Origin: Larix kaempferi
Taxonomy: Eukaryota; Streptophyta; Pinopsida; Pinales; Pinaceae
Reading direction: 5' to 3'
Assembly: GCA_027924585.1 (NCBI GenBank)
Contig: BSBM01000186.1
Coordinates: forward strand, 1-64,000
DNA length: 64,000 nt
Each line of letters opens with the position of its first letter. The stretch's first letter is position 1. The notes under the pieces were generated by a model. It was given only the letters and a program-made list of their open reading frames with translations, did no database searches and was not told the origin of the DNA. A program made the translations under genes and the position numbers. Shown here piece by piece: positions 1 through 12,991 of the stretch.

Positions 1-3000
1 AAAGAAATCAACAATATAGAAGTCAAGAGAGTGAATGCCATGTTTGTGGTACTCAATATGTTGAATTTCATCATTTGTAACTCTCTGTGTACTCATTATT
101 TGTACAATTCATATGATGTGCCCAAAATAAAATATATTACAAGGGGTGGGGGGAGGGGTGATGTGGACTAGACTTTATACATGTATATCATAAAGGAATG
201 TAGTATGGAAGAACATTGATTGTTGATCTATATCAAGTTGGCGAAAAACTTGTATAGGGGAAATGTATGCACCAAAATACTCTATGTCAATATTAGTGGG
301 ATTCAAGAAGCTCACATATCCTTTTGAAAAGGAACTCAATTATGACAAATAAGACATTTATAATCTCTCTATATGTGAAGAATAGAGGGAGGGGCATGTG
401 AAAGAGACTCTTCTTAGTTGCTACCAATGAATCTCATGTTGCACCCCTATGACCAATAAGATTCTAAATCATATAGACCCAATTGATGGCACACTTGTTA
501 ATTTTAGACAAGATCTTACTGTTAAAGAACATTGTAAATTTTGGATTCAAGTTCCTTCAAATAGGAAATCGGACAGAAAGAATAAGGAAAACTTAAGGAT
601 TAATATGAAAATGTTGATATGAAAGTGCATGGATCAATAATAGAAGTTGCTATAATGGATAACCATGTGCACCATTGTAAAATCATGTGACATAGGCATA
701 CCCTTCGCTAAGACTTTAGATTGTGGTTAGGATTATTCTTTTATGGTGATGTTACAAGGCCAATTAAAGGGATAAAAAGTGAAACACACCATGTTGGGAA
801 GCACACATAGTGGATTTGCACCAAGTCCGCAATTGGAATATTTAATTGTCAATGGATAGGTTGTTTTCTGAAGCATATGTATGTGATATACACCAAAGTA
901 TGCTGCTAGAATATGCAATTCTAGAAAACCAATTGTAAATTGAACACTTCAACTTTTTTATGTGTGGTGAAAAGATATGAGTTGTTGGTTGTATTTTAAG
1001 TATATGTTGGTTTAATGTAAGAGGAATTGTGTAGTATCTTGAAATAGTTGCAAACATGTTAGTTTATATTTATCTATTGATAGTAGAATATGAGATATAA
1101 TTGAAATTGCATTACTTAAAGTCTACATATTGTTATTATAATTTTCTTTTATGTGATAGGTATTAATTTATGTCAATCATTTTGACCTATTTAAAATTAT
1201 TAAGGAAATAAATGCATCTCCAACTAATGGTTTTGTTGATGGAAGCTAGTTAATAAGTATTAGATGGTGGATTCCATCTCTGTTGACTTCATTAAATTCA
1301 TGAACGAGCACCAGCCTCAAGCAATTCTGCATTAATCAATACCTTGATCCTCGCCACCATGTCCCTTTTATGGTCACAACCAAATGAGGCACTGAAACAA
1401 TTACCAACTCAAATTACAAGAACCTCTCTTGGATTTGAATCACATTGACTAATGCATGAACCCCTACAATGTGGCAAGGATTATGAACATCACAACTCTA
1501 TGGTTACTTGATCATGGCAACTCAAAGAGGTCTCTAAGGCTTAAGGGATTTATCTTACTCACAATTATAGGTCAAACCAAAACCTACCACAATGTGTTAG
1601 ATCAATAAAGAGAAATTGAATCACCACATTGCAAAATCGAAAGATATTAATGGTAACTTAAATCAATTTTAACATAGTAATGACCTTTTGTATTAATATA
1701 ACTATTAACTCCAAATTAAGTAGTTAGATTTTGTGTCTGAATTTCTAGTTGATAAATATAGATAGGTAAGAGGATCTCATAATTTAGATAAGTGATACTT
1801 GAAATTGTAATTCCTTCCTTGTAATTTGAATTCTCCTTCAAGAAGCTTATAATTGAGTAAACTCATCCTCTATGTTTGTACAACATCTTGCATTAATATC
1901 ATTTGCAGTGTTTCATCTTTTTTTCCTACATATGATATGTCAAACTATATTGGTTGATGTGAGTAAAGAACCTATTAAGAGCACATACACAAACCGTAAA
2001 GTGAGAATCAATTCGACTCAACAAGATCAAATCTAGACACCATTATATTTTCACTTCAACTCAATAAGATGAAATCTAGATATTGCTACATTTCATAAAA
2101 AATATGTACCTATATCATTTCTAGAATTTGCCACAAGAAACAATACAAATAAAAAATGAGAAATCAAATATATAATGTTCCATTTTGAGACTTTATAAAA
2201 CAACTTGATATTTCTAAAGATTTCTTGGGTATGATATTACATGGGAGAAATGTGTAATACCTTTTAACCATGAGAAACAACAATTTGATTATGTTCAAAA
2301 ATGATAGTTCTTTAGCCGTTTCTTGATCATTTCTCACATCTCACCTCTAGGAGACCATGGAGTCAAACTAGCTCCTTACATGGTTTTGCAAAGTAGTTCC
2401 AATTGAGCATGCAAACTTCCACCATGATTTATTTCCCCTTAGCACCAAATTTGATGAGAGACAAGTTGCTTTTCTCTAGAGTTCTTTCCATGATTGTACA
2501 TATAGTCCCCAAAAGAAATCAATAGGAGTTGCATCTTCACAATGTTAGATGAAGACCATGGTGCCTCTTCTCCCTACTCTACATCTACTTTTATTTTTAT
2601 GACAATATCACATTCAAGCCTCACATCTTCTAGGGTGTTTTCACTTTTGTTTTTCCTGGATTTTCGTCTTCTCTCTCTTTCATGATCACATGTACCTTTT
2701 TTCTTTGATAACACGTATTAGCAATCTAGAGTGTTTTGGAAACTCCCTTCTCTAATGACCATTGATTGTACTCTCTAGTCCCATTGAACTTTCCTTGGTC
2801 ATTTATGGACATTAACAAAACTCTCTTATCTTATGTTATCTCTCTAAGATGACAATTTCAAAAAAATAAAAAAAGAAAGAAAGAGAAAATAACAAATTAT
2901 TTTAGAAAATACTAATCCCTCGTGAAATGAAAACATACCTTTAGCCCCGAGGGTTGTCTCAAGAGGTCATGAACCAAACCAAATTTTGATTCAAACACAT

Positions 3001-3650
3001 ATCTAAGAAAAACAATGTAACCATAGATGAGGATCAATGGACTCACAATAAAAGATGCTTGTGATTCATGACTCCAAGGATGGTAAGGTTTACATCTTCA
3101 TAAAGGTTTAAAATCCTAAATATAATAGGATAGTTTTTAGTTTTTTCTATTTTCAAATTGATAATATGATTTTTTTAAAAGATTTTGTTTCGGTGATTTA
3201 ATGGTTGGAATATGGAACTACCACAATTCAATATCATCTAGGTGGGACACATGGGTTTCCATCAATTCACTTGTAAATCCTAGACCTTGTCTTTAAATTA
3301 ACTAAGCCTAATGCACCCATGTCATTTTCCACTGATTGCTCACATCTCACACATTCTCATTAATTATAAGTATTTGCATTTATGGTAGCCATTATTCAAA
3401 TCCCGAACTGGAGGAAGCCACTTCCTACATATCCCTTTTTTGTGTTTTATTTTGTATAGGTATGTTCTGTGCACTTGGAACGTGGTTGCACGCCATGTGA
3501 CACTTGTCTCCTCCAATGTATTGTAGCATTCTTTTATTCGTTTTTAGGCTTTAGAATATGAAAAAGATATAAAAAGATTAAATATTTTAAAAAAAGAGGG
3601 GGTAAAGAATTATGGTTTCATATGAATATCCTGAGCAACTTAATTTTGTT
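1..3650. other. AT-rich region, no gene recognised
   Basis: I find no long open frame, no recognisable protein motif and no paired terminal repeat here. Short open stretches (for example 733-1057 on the minus strand) have no family motif and look like chance. A G-rich purine tract at 141-158 followed by TGATGTGG resembles a polypurine tract next to an LTR start, but no matching second LTR is in the window. The rest is probably very old transposon or intergenic DNA. Confidence 0.5.
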
Positions 3651-4681
3651 TCCTTTGAATAGAACACTTGTGTCATGCCATCTTCACAATTGGGTATTAG
3701 TTATTGCCGTACGAATGTAATCGTGATTCAAGTTTTAATACCCCTCTGATTGGTTACTCTTCCAACCATTATGGAGTAGCCTTCATTGCCTCAATGTTTT
3801 ACTAAATGTCATTGGTGAAGTTATCGTCACTGCTCAAGTCACATAATAATCCATGTTTTCGTTCAAATGAAGTCTTAGCCTAAGTCAACCATTCCTCAAA
3901 ATCCCTAACTTTGCATGTTGACCTTCCCTATTGTCAAAAATTGTTCTTAGTATCATCCTATCCAACAACTAGACTCGTTGTTGGTGTAGAAGTTCCTCTT
4001 TGTATTTTTACTAATGGGTCACTTCTCATCGACTATGACACACTAATATGAGGATTTGACCTAGAGTCATAGCACCTTGGGCCCTATTTCCATCATTGAT
4101 AGGTGACCTTGCACTCAATATATGACAAATAATCACCGATTGTTGATTGATTTATTTCCCATCATGTTCGATAACAAGACCTCTATTCACTTTTTAGGAT
4201 TCGTGCTATACCTTGGGTTCCATTTTCATTATGGGTGGAATCCCTCCCCCTGTTAATGAATTACATATTGGTTGTTACTCAAGGTGTTTTATTCTGTGCG
4301 TTGTTTAAATCTGGTGCATACGAGAGATGTACTTGGTGGTTTGTACTACAAAAATTTGTCCTAACCCTTTTTTGAGTCAAATATATTCTTGATATTTCCT
4401 CATGTTGGCTAATGGAGGATAGCCTAGTTCCTCCCTTCTAATGGACCTCTTCCATCAACCTCAACACATTCTCCTCTAGGAACGAGATCTAGAGTCTACA
4501 TAGTACCTTGGGGCTTGTATTCATGTGTGCAAAGTTCCCTCGCTATTAGGCAATGAGAATACATCAATGTCTCCTACTTGATGGATTCTACAAGTGTTTG
4601 ATACCAATACATCTATTCACACTTGCTAGAACGTACTAGGTACCTTGGAGGCCATTATCAACAACATCGGGTTGCCTTGTG
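3650..4681 (+). repeat. Degenerate tandem repeats, left half of older element remnant
   Basis: Units of roughly 150 bp begin with a motif like ACCTTGGGCC (near 4070, 4212, 4510 and 4650). They resemble the array at 18600-19200 in the 3' untranslated part of element A. Element A is inserted in this array: removing A and one copy of its TTGTG duplication joins 4681 to 20119, and the joined sequence can be aligned by eye with a unit of A's own array. The stretch is therefore probably the 3' non-coding tail of an older related element. Similarity is moderate, so exact unit borders are uncertain. Confidence 0.55.
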
Positions 4682-5613
4682 TGTTACACCCAAAATATCG
4701 CCATCATGAGACATATATCAACTCAGTGCCTCAATCCTTGAAGTTCCATGACCAAGTTAGTTAGTTAGAGCAAGTTGATGTCCTTTTTCCACATTCCTAA
4801 TTGGGTCGGCGCATGCTATCTTTGGGCAAGAAGCACCAGTGCATGCTATCTTTGGGTAAGAAGCACCGACACAGGTTGTCCTCATGCAGCCTGTGACAGA
4901 GTCAATTTAATGAGATAAAGGTAGCTTTCGAGCGAATTCTAGAAGTTGGATGAGGTGGATCCCTATCCCTAAATCCTAGGTGAGATGGCCTTCAGTTCCC
5001 TAGCCTTGAGGGAAGATCCCTTAGCCCTCTCCCCATGATCCTCAACCTACTCTATCCACTTGGTCCTATAAATACAAGAGCCCTCTCCATTCCAAAGGAG
5101 GAAGGCTATAGCATCCATATGTTGGTGAAATAAACTTAGGAAGATCATCATCCATCTCTTGGAGGCACCCATTTCTCCTTAGAGGCATTAGCTTGGCTTG
5201 TTGGAGGAAGATTGCAACATTAGGGCTTGGTTTTAATCCTTACTCTTCTATGTATTTCCACTTTTATACAGTAATACAAAAATCTTTCCATAAATGTCTT
5301 GTTGTTCATTGATATTTATAGTTTACTTCCTTAATCGTTTACTTAGATCAATTATTGTGTAGATGTACTATTATTGCTTGTTTGTCTCTTGCATGTTCTG
5401 GTAGGTCTTGTAGCCATAGATCTGACGACTGTGGAGCTTGGAGTGACAAAGGAGAAGAAGATCTACAGATTTGAAAGGTAAGATGTCTACATCTCTCAAT
5501 ATCTAATTGGATCTAGGAAGGTAGATTTTTTATTCTGTCTGATTTGTTCTAGATTCGCATTGAACTAGGGAGATCATGCCTTAAGTTCGCTTTCGGTAGA
5601 TTGTCCGGTAACA
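4682..5613 (+). repeat. 5' LTR of element A
   Basis: It runs from TGTTACACCC to GGTAACA and matches 19213-20113 along its whole length with scattered differences and small indels. A TATA box (TATAAATA) lies at 5067-5074. The first base of the 3' copy's terminal dinucleotide pair has changed (TATTACACCC instead of TGTTACACCC). Confidence 0.93.
5067..5074 (+). promoter_or_regulatory. TATA box in element A 5' LTR
   Basis: TATAAATA follows a short pyrimidine-rich stretch in the LTR and is conserved at 19568-19575 in the 3' LTR. It would set the start of the genomic RNA about 30 bp downstream, making the U3/R border near 5100. Confidence 0.6.
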
Positions 5614-5617
5614 AATT

Positions 5618-5635
5618 TGGCGACCATACTGGGGA
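5618..5635 (+). other. Primer-binding site of element A
   Basis: TGGCGACCATACTGGGGA starts 5 bp after the LTR end. It begins with TGG, the complement of the tRNA 3' CCA, and resembles the TGGCGAC-type primer sites of Tat/Ogre elements. I cannot name the tRNA with certainty from sequence alone. Confidence 0.7.
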
Positions 5636-7862
5636 TACGTACGTTGTTTTAAGTTTTCAATTTGAATGTCATATTCTTTGATTTCTTTGTGAGCCAGTTC
5701 ATTTTCCTCCTAATCCTTTTTCACCATCAGATCTTCTTGTTGAAGAGCCTGTTAGCTTTCTCTAAGTCCGTGTGTAATTATCAAACCTTTTTGTTGCTCA
5801 TCCTTGGAGATCTTTTTTATTTTTGCATTGGGATTTCTCCCGGTGCACCTGGGAAGTATAGCCAGAGTGCCGTCCTCTTGTGGGTGCATTCTGCTCCTCT
5901 GCAACCTGCACCTACAGTGCTTATCCCAGTTCTGCATTCCGCACCGCCGATGCAAACCACATACATTTGACCTGCGCTGGGCGCTCTACGCCTGACCACA
6001 AGCTACGCCGAGCAGTCAAGCCTAGGGCTTGGGTCATCCCCTCTCCATTTTTTAGTTTTGGTTTGGTTTTCAGACCTCTTTGTACTTTACTTTCCAGTTA
6101 GGGATCTTGTGATTTTTGCGTTGGTAGTGTTTGGATTTGTTTGGATTGGTTTTGGGTCCCATTTTGGAGAAGCTTGAGACTTGGTAGTGGTGGAAACTTT
6201 AGTCTCCCCCACCTTCATCCACTTGACCTTGCATTCCCTCCTTTCCTCACCTGATCTAGTCATTGCATTTGATATCATTCCAGACCTCTTTTTCCTCACA
6301 TATTTTAGTTTTGCTTGCATCCGGTTGATTTTGAGTGTCTTGTGTGTTTTCAGTTTGTATGAGTGCTTGTCATTTTCTTGATAATTTCTGAGTGATTAGA
6401 GTACTGCAAGTAATCTCTTCTTTTCAGCTATTTATATTTGAAAGCATTATTATTATCAAGTGTTATCTTGGTGCATTCATTGGAAAATAAAAAAAAAGTG
6501 CTTCATTTTTACATTTTTCAAGTTAATTTGAGAATTGTTGTAAAAGTTGTTTCATGCATTGGAGTTTATCATTCATAAGTCTTTTGGAAAGTTTGAAAGA
6601 AAAGTCAATTATTTGTGTTTTTCATGAATTATGAGCCATTCATTTTCTTGAAAAATCCAAGTGAAATCAAGTTTTTGCAAAAGTGATTCCATGCTTGAAG
6701 AAGTTATATGCATTTTTGGATTTCATGCTGGTAGGCTATCATAGTAAAAATTGAAGAGTTAGTGTGCTCTAAGTAGAAATTCTCTCTTTTCATCCCTTAG
6801 TTTCATTTTTTGATTCGAAAAGACAAAAAGAAAAATTCTTTGATTTGGATTTGATGTGTTGTTGATTTTCATGTTTTGCTTGAAAAAATGGAAAATAGTA
6901 CTTTCATTATCATTTTTGGTAGAATTGAGATTTGCTGAAATTTTGTTGTTTTGGTAAAAACCACTTGAAAAATATTTCTCCCTCCCGTACATAGATTTCA
7001 TCAAAAGAAAAGTGCATTTTTTCATGTAGTTAGGGCTTGCATTATGCTTACATTTATGTACTCAGCTCATGCATTCACCTAACCGTCCAAATAAAATTAA
7101 CAGTAGAACTAGGGTAAAATATTTAGTAACTTGTGTGTTAAGTTAGAGACGTGTTCCGGCGTCGTAAAACATGGAAGCTGTCGTTACTTTCCTGCACTGC
7201 ATTCCGGGGGTATTGTAGTTCTTACACGTACCAACCAGTATATCGAAGCTCTTTCACATACCAACCAGTATATCGAAGGTTCTTTCACGTACCCTAGGGT
7301 ATATCGAAAGGCACTTCACGTACTCGTCATATATCAAAAGGTGTTTCACATTCTTGGTAGTATATTGGAAGGCTCTTGCCGTACGGTTGTGCATTAGACA
7401 ACACCACTACAGATTTGAGCTCCCACGTACCTTGTGCATATTGGGAGACACCATTAGGATTCTTGAAACCAACTAAGCAAACCATTTGTCCGTCTTGGAA
7501 GAGCAATACACCGAGAACAACACTCGGGGAGATTACTACGCACGTGCCATCCAGGTAGTCGGGTATTCCGGCAAGGGTATCGTCCCAATCCTCCTTGTCG
7601 CGTTTTATTGTAGGACCCTGCGGTATATAGCGAGTTGCGAAGCCTTGACAATCCTGTGAGGTTCCAAACTTTTGAATTCACACCTATCACATAAGTTTGC
7701 TTGCGGCCTTAGTTTTTGTATATTTTTCTGGACTGCCTTTCTTTTGTTTAGAATACACTTAGGAGAAATTCTGGTTCAGTCACTCTGGTTGAATTTCCTT
7801 GGAGAAGGTCCTGCATAATTTTAAACTTACCACCCAAATATCCCCTTAACCAGGAGGTAATT
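5636..7862 (+). other. Long 5' leader of element A
   Basis: About 2.2 kb separates the primer site from the first gag-like reading frame. Open stretches at 5662-5970 and 6181-6381 carry no recognisable domain and are probably chance. Long leaders are common in large Tat-type elements. The tract 7205-7400 holds a short tandem array (listed separately). Confidence 0.6.
7205..7400 (+). repeat. Short tandem array in element A leader
   Basis: About five units of 35-40 bp share the core CACGTACCAACCAGTATATC and a following GAAGG-CTCTTTCA segment. Units degrade towards the 3' end. The position just upstream of gag would place the array in the 5' leader of the genomic RNA. Confidence 0.75.
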
Positions 7863-10583
7863 TTGAGGGTAAGAATGGACCCACACGTCACGGTAGTGTC
7901 ACCTAAAGTAGAAAACCCTACTATCAATGTGGGGGCTCATATGTTTCCTCTATACTCAACTACCTCCAACCCCTCAAGGGGAGACGAGGCAGAGTTTTCC
8001 ACTTCACAAGACGTATCTCTTCCTCCCGCTGTGCTGGGAGAGCCTGGATATTTGGAATGGTTAAATTCCTCCCAGGACGGACCCTATATCAACTGCATTT
8101 GGTCCAGCTACACCCTTTGGGGAAACATCTCTAGGTCAACATGTGGCTCACTTTACCCTTTCACCACCTCCTGCTTGGGCTACTCCCGACGTGCTTCTTG
8201 CACCTTTTCGTAATCGCATGGACAAATTACGTGCCTGTGGGCGAAGAATTTTGACGACAAATCCTTTTACGAAGGGTTCAAGACCCAAAGTTACCCACAT
8301 ATCAACATATCCCGATTCGTTCCTTATCTTATGATTCACCAGAACCATCCGTCCACAACATGACCACTTATGAACCTGGTCAACCCTCTCTTCTTATGAG
8401 TGCACCCCTTAGACCGAAGACCAGTTCTATACCCCAAACGACCCAACCTGTTGAAGGACAACAATCCAACACCCCTCTCACTACTACGGGAATGTTACCC
8501 ACTCCTCCCCCACCCCAGAACTCGCGGGGATGATACTCTTTACCCCTACTTTCCTTACAAGTAATGTTAATCCCGCAACAGATAATCAACAACCGATTTT
8601 GGGTCAACCATCGATTAGTGGTCAGCACGTTGTTACTGGGGGGCAACTCCCATCTCCTAACCATAGTGTTGGAGGAGGACTTCCTATCAGTCATTCTGTT
8701 GGAACTTCCTTACCCACTGGAGAATCCACCATGGGATTATCTCATGTTGGGGGACCATCCAATTCAACTCAACCACCATGGAGTCAAGCGTATCCAGGTT
8801 ATCTTAAACCTGTGTCGGGACAATTCAATCTCGGAAACACACTTAATGAGATACCTTATCCTGATAACCCATGCACTATATGGGGGGCACCAACATGTTT
8901 TACAAAATGGACCCCCACCAACCATCCCTCAAGTACCACCACCCCCGTTTGGTCCCCCTCCACCTCCCTCTGGAGGCGACGGGCCCCCATTCAATTCCAG
9001 AGGAGGTGGACCTCTACCATCTGGTGGAGGCCCACCAACAATGGCCCACCCCCCTCTGGTGGCGGAGGTGGAGGCCCTGCTCCTCCCGGCAGAGGTGGAG
9101 GAGCACCCTATTTTGGTGGAGGGTGGCGGCGGAGGACCATACCCTTCTGGTGGCAGAGGTGGTGGAGGTCCCCATCCCTCTAGCGAAGGAGGTGGTGCAC
9201 CACCCCCTCCTGGCAGAGGCGATGGAGGAGCACCTTCTTACGGTGGTGGCGGCGGACGTCCGCCCCCTCCCAGCTGTGGCAGCGGACCTCCACCCCCTCT
9301 CGGTAGTGCCGGTGGACCTCCACCTCCCCCCAGCGGTGGTTCCAGACCCCCACCCTATGGAAATGGACCACCTTGTTATGGTGGCAGACCTACATATGGT
9401 CCCGGTGGCATACCCCATTACGGTCAGTTTCCTCTAGAAACACCCTACAACCAGTCGATACAAGGTCCCACTGGTCCATATATGCCTTATCAGTACTATT
9501 AGTACCCGCAACCACATCAACAACTGCCATTTTTGGCTATGTTGGACCTACCTGAACTGTCTCGCCTGACGAATGACCCCATCTTCCACGGACATAATTG
9601 GCCACCAATTCCGATCAAACTACCATCTGATATTCCCAAATTTGATGGAAAACCTGGTGAATATACAAAAAATATGTGATGACATACCACTTATGGTGTT
9701 CATCCAACTCCTTGATGGACGACTCGATCTGTCTTACGTTATTCCAACGGAATCTCACCGGCCCAGCTGCCAAGTTGTATATTGAATTGGCACCAAACTC
9801 CTTTCCATATTTCCGTTCTCTTGCTATGTCTTTCTTGACCCATTTCCAGTTTCCCATTCGCTATGAGACTGGTACGGATTTACTTACCTCTCTTCGCTAG
9901 AATATCGCCACTCATATCTCAGACCATATCCATGAGTGGCGGCGAAGACGACGTCTCATTAAGGCTCATATTCCAGACCAACTCTTAGCTGATTGGTTCA
10001 CAAAGTCTCTTTTACTTGTCGTAGCTCGAGACATGGCCATGGGATGGGCCGTCACCGAGGAACATGTTATTTCCTGTGCCCTTATTTAGACCTGGTTTAT
10101 GCTCAATCTGACACATTATATGAAATTGTTCCTGACGCACCTCGCCCTGCGTATGACCCTACGAAACCACCTAAGGGACCTCAAGCCGATGGAATCATTG
10201 GTTCCCTTACCACCCATCCTCCTACTCAAACTGGTGGACCATCGAACCCCCAAGGTTCTTCCCCATACCCACCATAGGCTGGCAACAACACTACCAAATC
10301 ATCCACTCCTGCCTCCACTGAAGAAGTGAATTCTGTTCAATCAGATTCACCTCATAAAACCAGTGGTAAGAAGAAAAACAAAGGTAAACCTAAGAAATAT
10401 TCTAGCCAACAAGAGAATAAGAGCACCCCTGAAGACACCAAACAAAAGAGGAAGTTGAAGTATCCTTGTTTTTTGTGTGGTGGTAACCATTTCTCTAAGG
10501 AATGTCCTCACCGAGACGAAGTACAAAAGTTTCTCAAGGGAAACCCTACTCCCGCAGTTCTCAATGATCCCTTCCCTACTTAG
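7863..10583 (+). pseudogene. gag: Element A gag, Pro/Gly-rich leader plus capsid and zinc knuckle, broken
   Basis: The first part (7863-8880) is open in alternating frames. From about 8900 to 9500 the translation is dominated by Pro and Gly runs and ends PYMPYQYY with a stop at 9500-9502. Capsid-like sequence of the retrotransposon gag family follows at about 9560-10090, with motifs such as LTGPAAKLYIEL and HEWRRRRRLIKAHIPDQLL, interrupted by stops (for example at 9898). A zinc knuckle lies at 10467-10505 with spacing CX2CX3HX4C (CFLCGGNHFSKEC), one residue shorter than the usual CX2CX4HX4C. Several frame changes and stops mean no single product is made from this copy. The long disordered Pro/Gly segment before the capsid is unusual. 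Confidence 0.8.
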
Positions 10584-11060
10584 AATCAACATCTGATTGC
10601 TCAAACCTCTCCTTCACACGGAGAGGCATCCTCTACCGCACATGTTCTCATGATGCGTAGTGAGATGGTGAATTTGAACACACGATCACGTTCATATGAC
10701 TCAGTTTTTCCGAAGGAACCCGTGGGAAGTAATTCTGAAAAAACTTCCACTTCTATGCCTGACGTTACCGTACCACAGGCCTCTCTCACCATTGAGAAGC
10801 CTTCTTTAGAGTCAGTTTTGTGTCTGCCCAAGAGCACGATTCAGAAAGCAATTTTCAATCCCAATGCCCGGGCAGCTCATAATTACAATATTGTAGAGGA
10901 CTTGGCGCAAGCTCCTTGTGCCATGTCGACGCTATAGGTCTTGCAGAATTGCCCCAACCAACGCAATACTCTTCTTGCTGCTATCGGTGCAGTAGACCCG
11001 GATTCCTCGAATACAATCATGTTTCGACTTGAGTATTTTAAACTGAGGCTTTCCCACTAG

Positions 11061-12985
11061 CTGGCATTTCAAGTTGCTACAAACGTTGCTAGGAAGATAT
11101 TCCATCGTACTGTACTAGACGAAGGGGCTTCTACCTCGATCATGTCGCTATCTTGTTGGAGAGCCATTGGTTCTCCCGAATTGAACCGTTCTCCCACCAC
11201 CTTGAAAGCATTCAATGATCCTGGATTTAAACCCCATGGGCTATTACAAGCCTTAGTAGTCGAGTTGGGGGGTACAACCACAACCATTAATGTGGAAGTA
11301 GTCATAGCCCCTTTGGATTATAATCTCTTACTTGGTCGTAATTGGTTTTACACCATGACTGCGGTTGCGTCATCTGTCTTCCGCATCGTGCAATTCCCCC
11401 ACCAAGGCCGAATTATCACTGTCGACCAACTGGATTTCTGCACACCAGACACCACTACTCATCCCAACGATAATGTCCCATTGCTTGGACAATATTCGCA
11501 GCTATACGAGAGTGTGGGGGTCGGTCTCATAAAAGACTCATCTCTTATGGGCATCTTTCCAACCCCAGATCCCCCTAACCATGCTGCCACAGTGAACATG
11601 ATATCCTCTGGGATTTCGTCTTTTCCCAACTCTAATGATCAATGGCTTGTAACTGATGAAGACACTATGCACCTGATTGGAGACTCCATGCCTCTTTCAC
11701 CCGTTGAACTCACTTACGAGGCTATCCAATCAGCACCCGAGGACCACTTGTCTGTGGCCTCCACATCCTGTTCTCTACAACGGATGTCATTTTTACCCAA
11801 TCCTCTGCTCCAGACTTTTCATTCCAACAAGTCCATCATGGAAATTATGAGTGCGGATGACCCTCCGTGGGAAGACTTCCACCATCGCTCGTCTTTCCTT
11901 CCTCCTTTGGATTCTGTGGGGAATAGCATCACCACCATTTTCACACCCGATGTCTACCCTTTCCCCCAGTCCCCGATACTCGCATGTCATACAGACACTG
12001 AGGGCAACTTGGCGAACATCGAACCCACCATTCCCGTTGACATATTGGTTACCCCTGGTGCAGTGGAACATATTCGTTTAGGCCAGAAATGTTCACTTGA
12101 AGAGATTACTATTTTCATAGCCTTATTCAAGCAATTCCAAGACGTATTTGCTTGGACCTATGAGGAAATGCCTAGGATAGACCCTGCTATTTTTTTGCAC
12201 GAAATTAAAACCTATCCTGACATTAAACTAGTCCGCCAAAAGTTACGACCGATACACCCTCGAAAAACTGCGACAATCAAAGTAGAAATTGAGAAGCTCT
12301 TGAAGGCTGGATTTATCTACCCTATTCCATTAACAGAATGGGTCTCCAATGTCGTCCCTGTAGCTAAGAAACAGGGCACCATACGAGTCTGTGTCGATTA
12401 TCGGGATCTCAAAAAGGCTTGTCCTAAGGACAACTACTTGACTCCCTTTATTGATCTGATCATTGACAAATGTGCTGGAAGTGTCATCTTTTCCTTCATG
12501 GATGGCTTTTCCGGTTACAACCAGATTGAGATCCACTCGCCGACCAACACAAGACTGCGTTCATCTGCCCTTGGTGAACGTTTGCATATCGTAAACTCCC
12601 TTTTGGTCTTAAAAATGTTGGTGCCACATTCTAGTGGGCCATGTCGTATGCTTTTCATGACGTGAAGGACTTTGTGGAGCCATATCTGGATGATCTCCCT
12701 ACCCATTCGCAACAGCGCGAGTTCCACATAGATCATTTGGCGATAGTCTTCCTCAGATGTAGACGGTATAATATCCGTCTGAACCCTCACTAGTGTATTT
12801 TCTGTTTCGAGTCTAGATGCCTCCTAGGTTTTATCGTCTCGAAAGATGGGATCCATATTGATCCCTTGAAGGTGGAAGCCATTGTTGCTCTCCCACCTCC
12901 TACTGATGTTACGAAACTTCAAAGTTTGCAAGGGAAGGAAACTTATTTACAGCATTTTGTCTATAAATTCGCTCAGAAGACATAA
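11061..12985 (+). pseudogene. pol: Element A protease and reverse transcriptase, frameshifted
   Basis: The frame is open from 11061 after a TAG stop. The retropepsin active site reads LDEGASTSIM (Asp codon 11118-11120) and PLDYNLLLGRNW is the usual protease C-terminal region. A linker of about 190 codons leads to RT from about 12070: FAWTYEEMP, VPVAKKQGTIRVCVDYRDLKK and FSFMDGFSGYNQ are standard Ty3/gypsy RT motifs. A frameshift near 12550 ends the open frame at 12665. Another frame continues with YLDD at 12683-12694 and GFIVSKDGI. Further stops occur near 12790 and 12985. The catalytic Asp residues are present but the polyprotein is not continuous. Confidence 0.88.
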
Positions 12986-12991
12986 GGTTAT

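Noticed and set aside
141-170. Polypurine tract and LTR start at the left edge
   Set aside because: The G-rich tract followed by TGATG is suggestive, but no second LTR copy or pol sequence supports it within the window.
733-1057. Two overlapping minus-strand open frames
   Set aside because: Short, AT-rich, no motif and no conserved partner in the window.
5662-6381. Short open frames in element A's leader as genes
   Set aside because: No domain or repeated support; overlapping frames on both strands are equally open.
9014-9418. Long minus-strand open frame rich in Thr, Arg and Ser
   Set aside because: It is the reverse complement of the Pro/Gly-coding tract; low-complexity GGTGG DNA opens frames on both strands.
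8530-9502. Host extensin or glycine-rich cell-wall protein gene
   Set aside because: The Pro/Gly-rich block has no signal peptide and lies between element A's leader and capsid, so it is better explained as the N-terminal part of gag.
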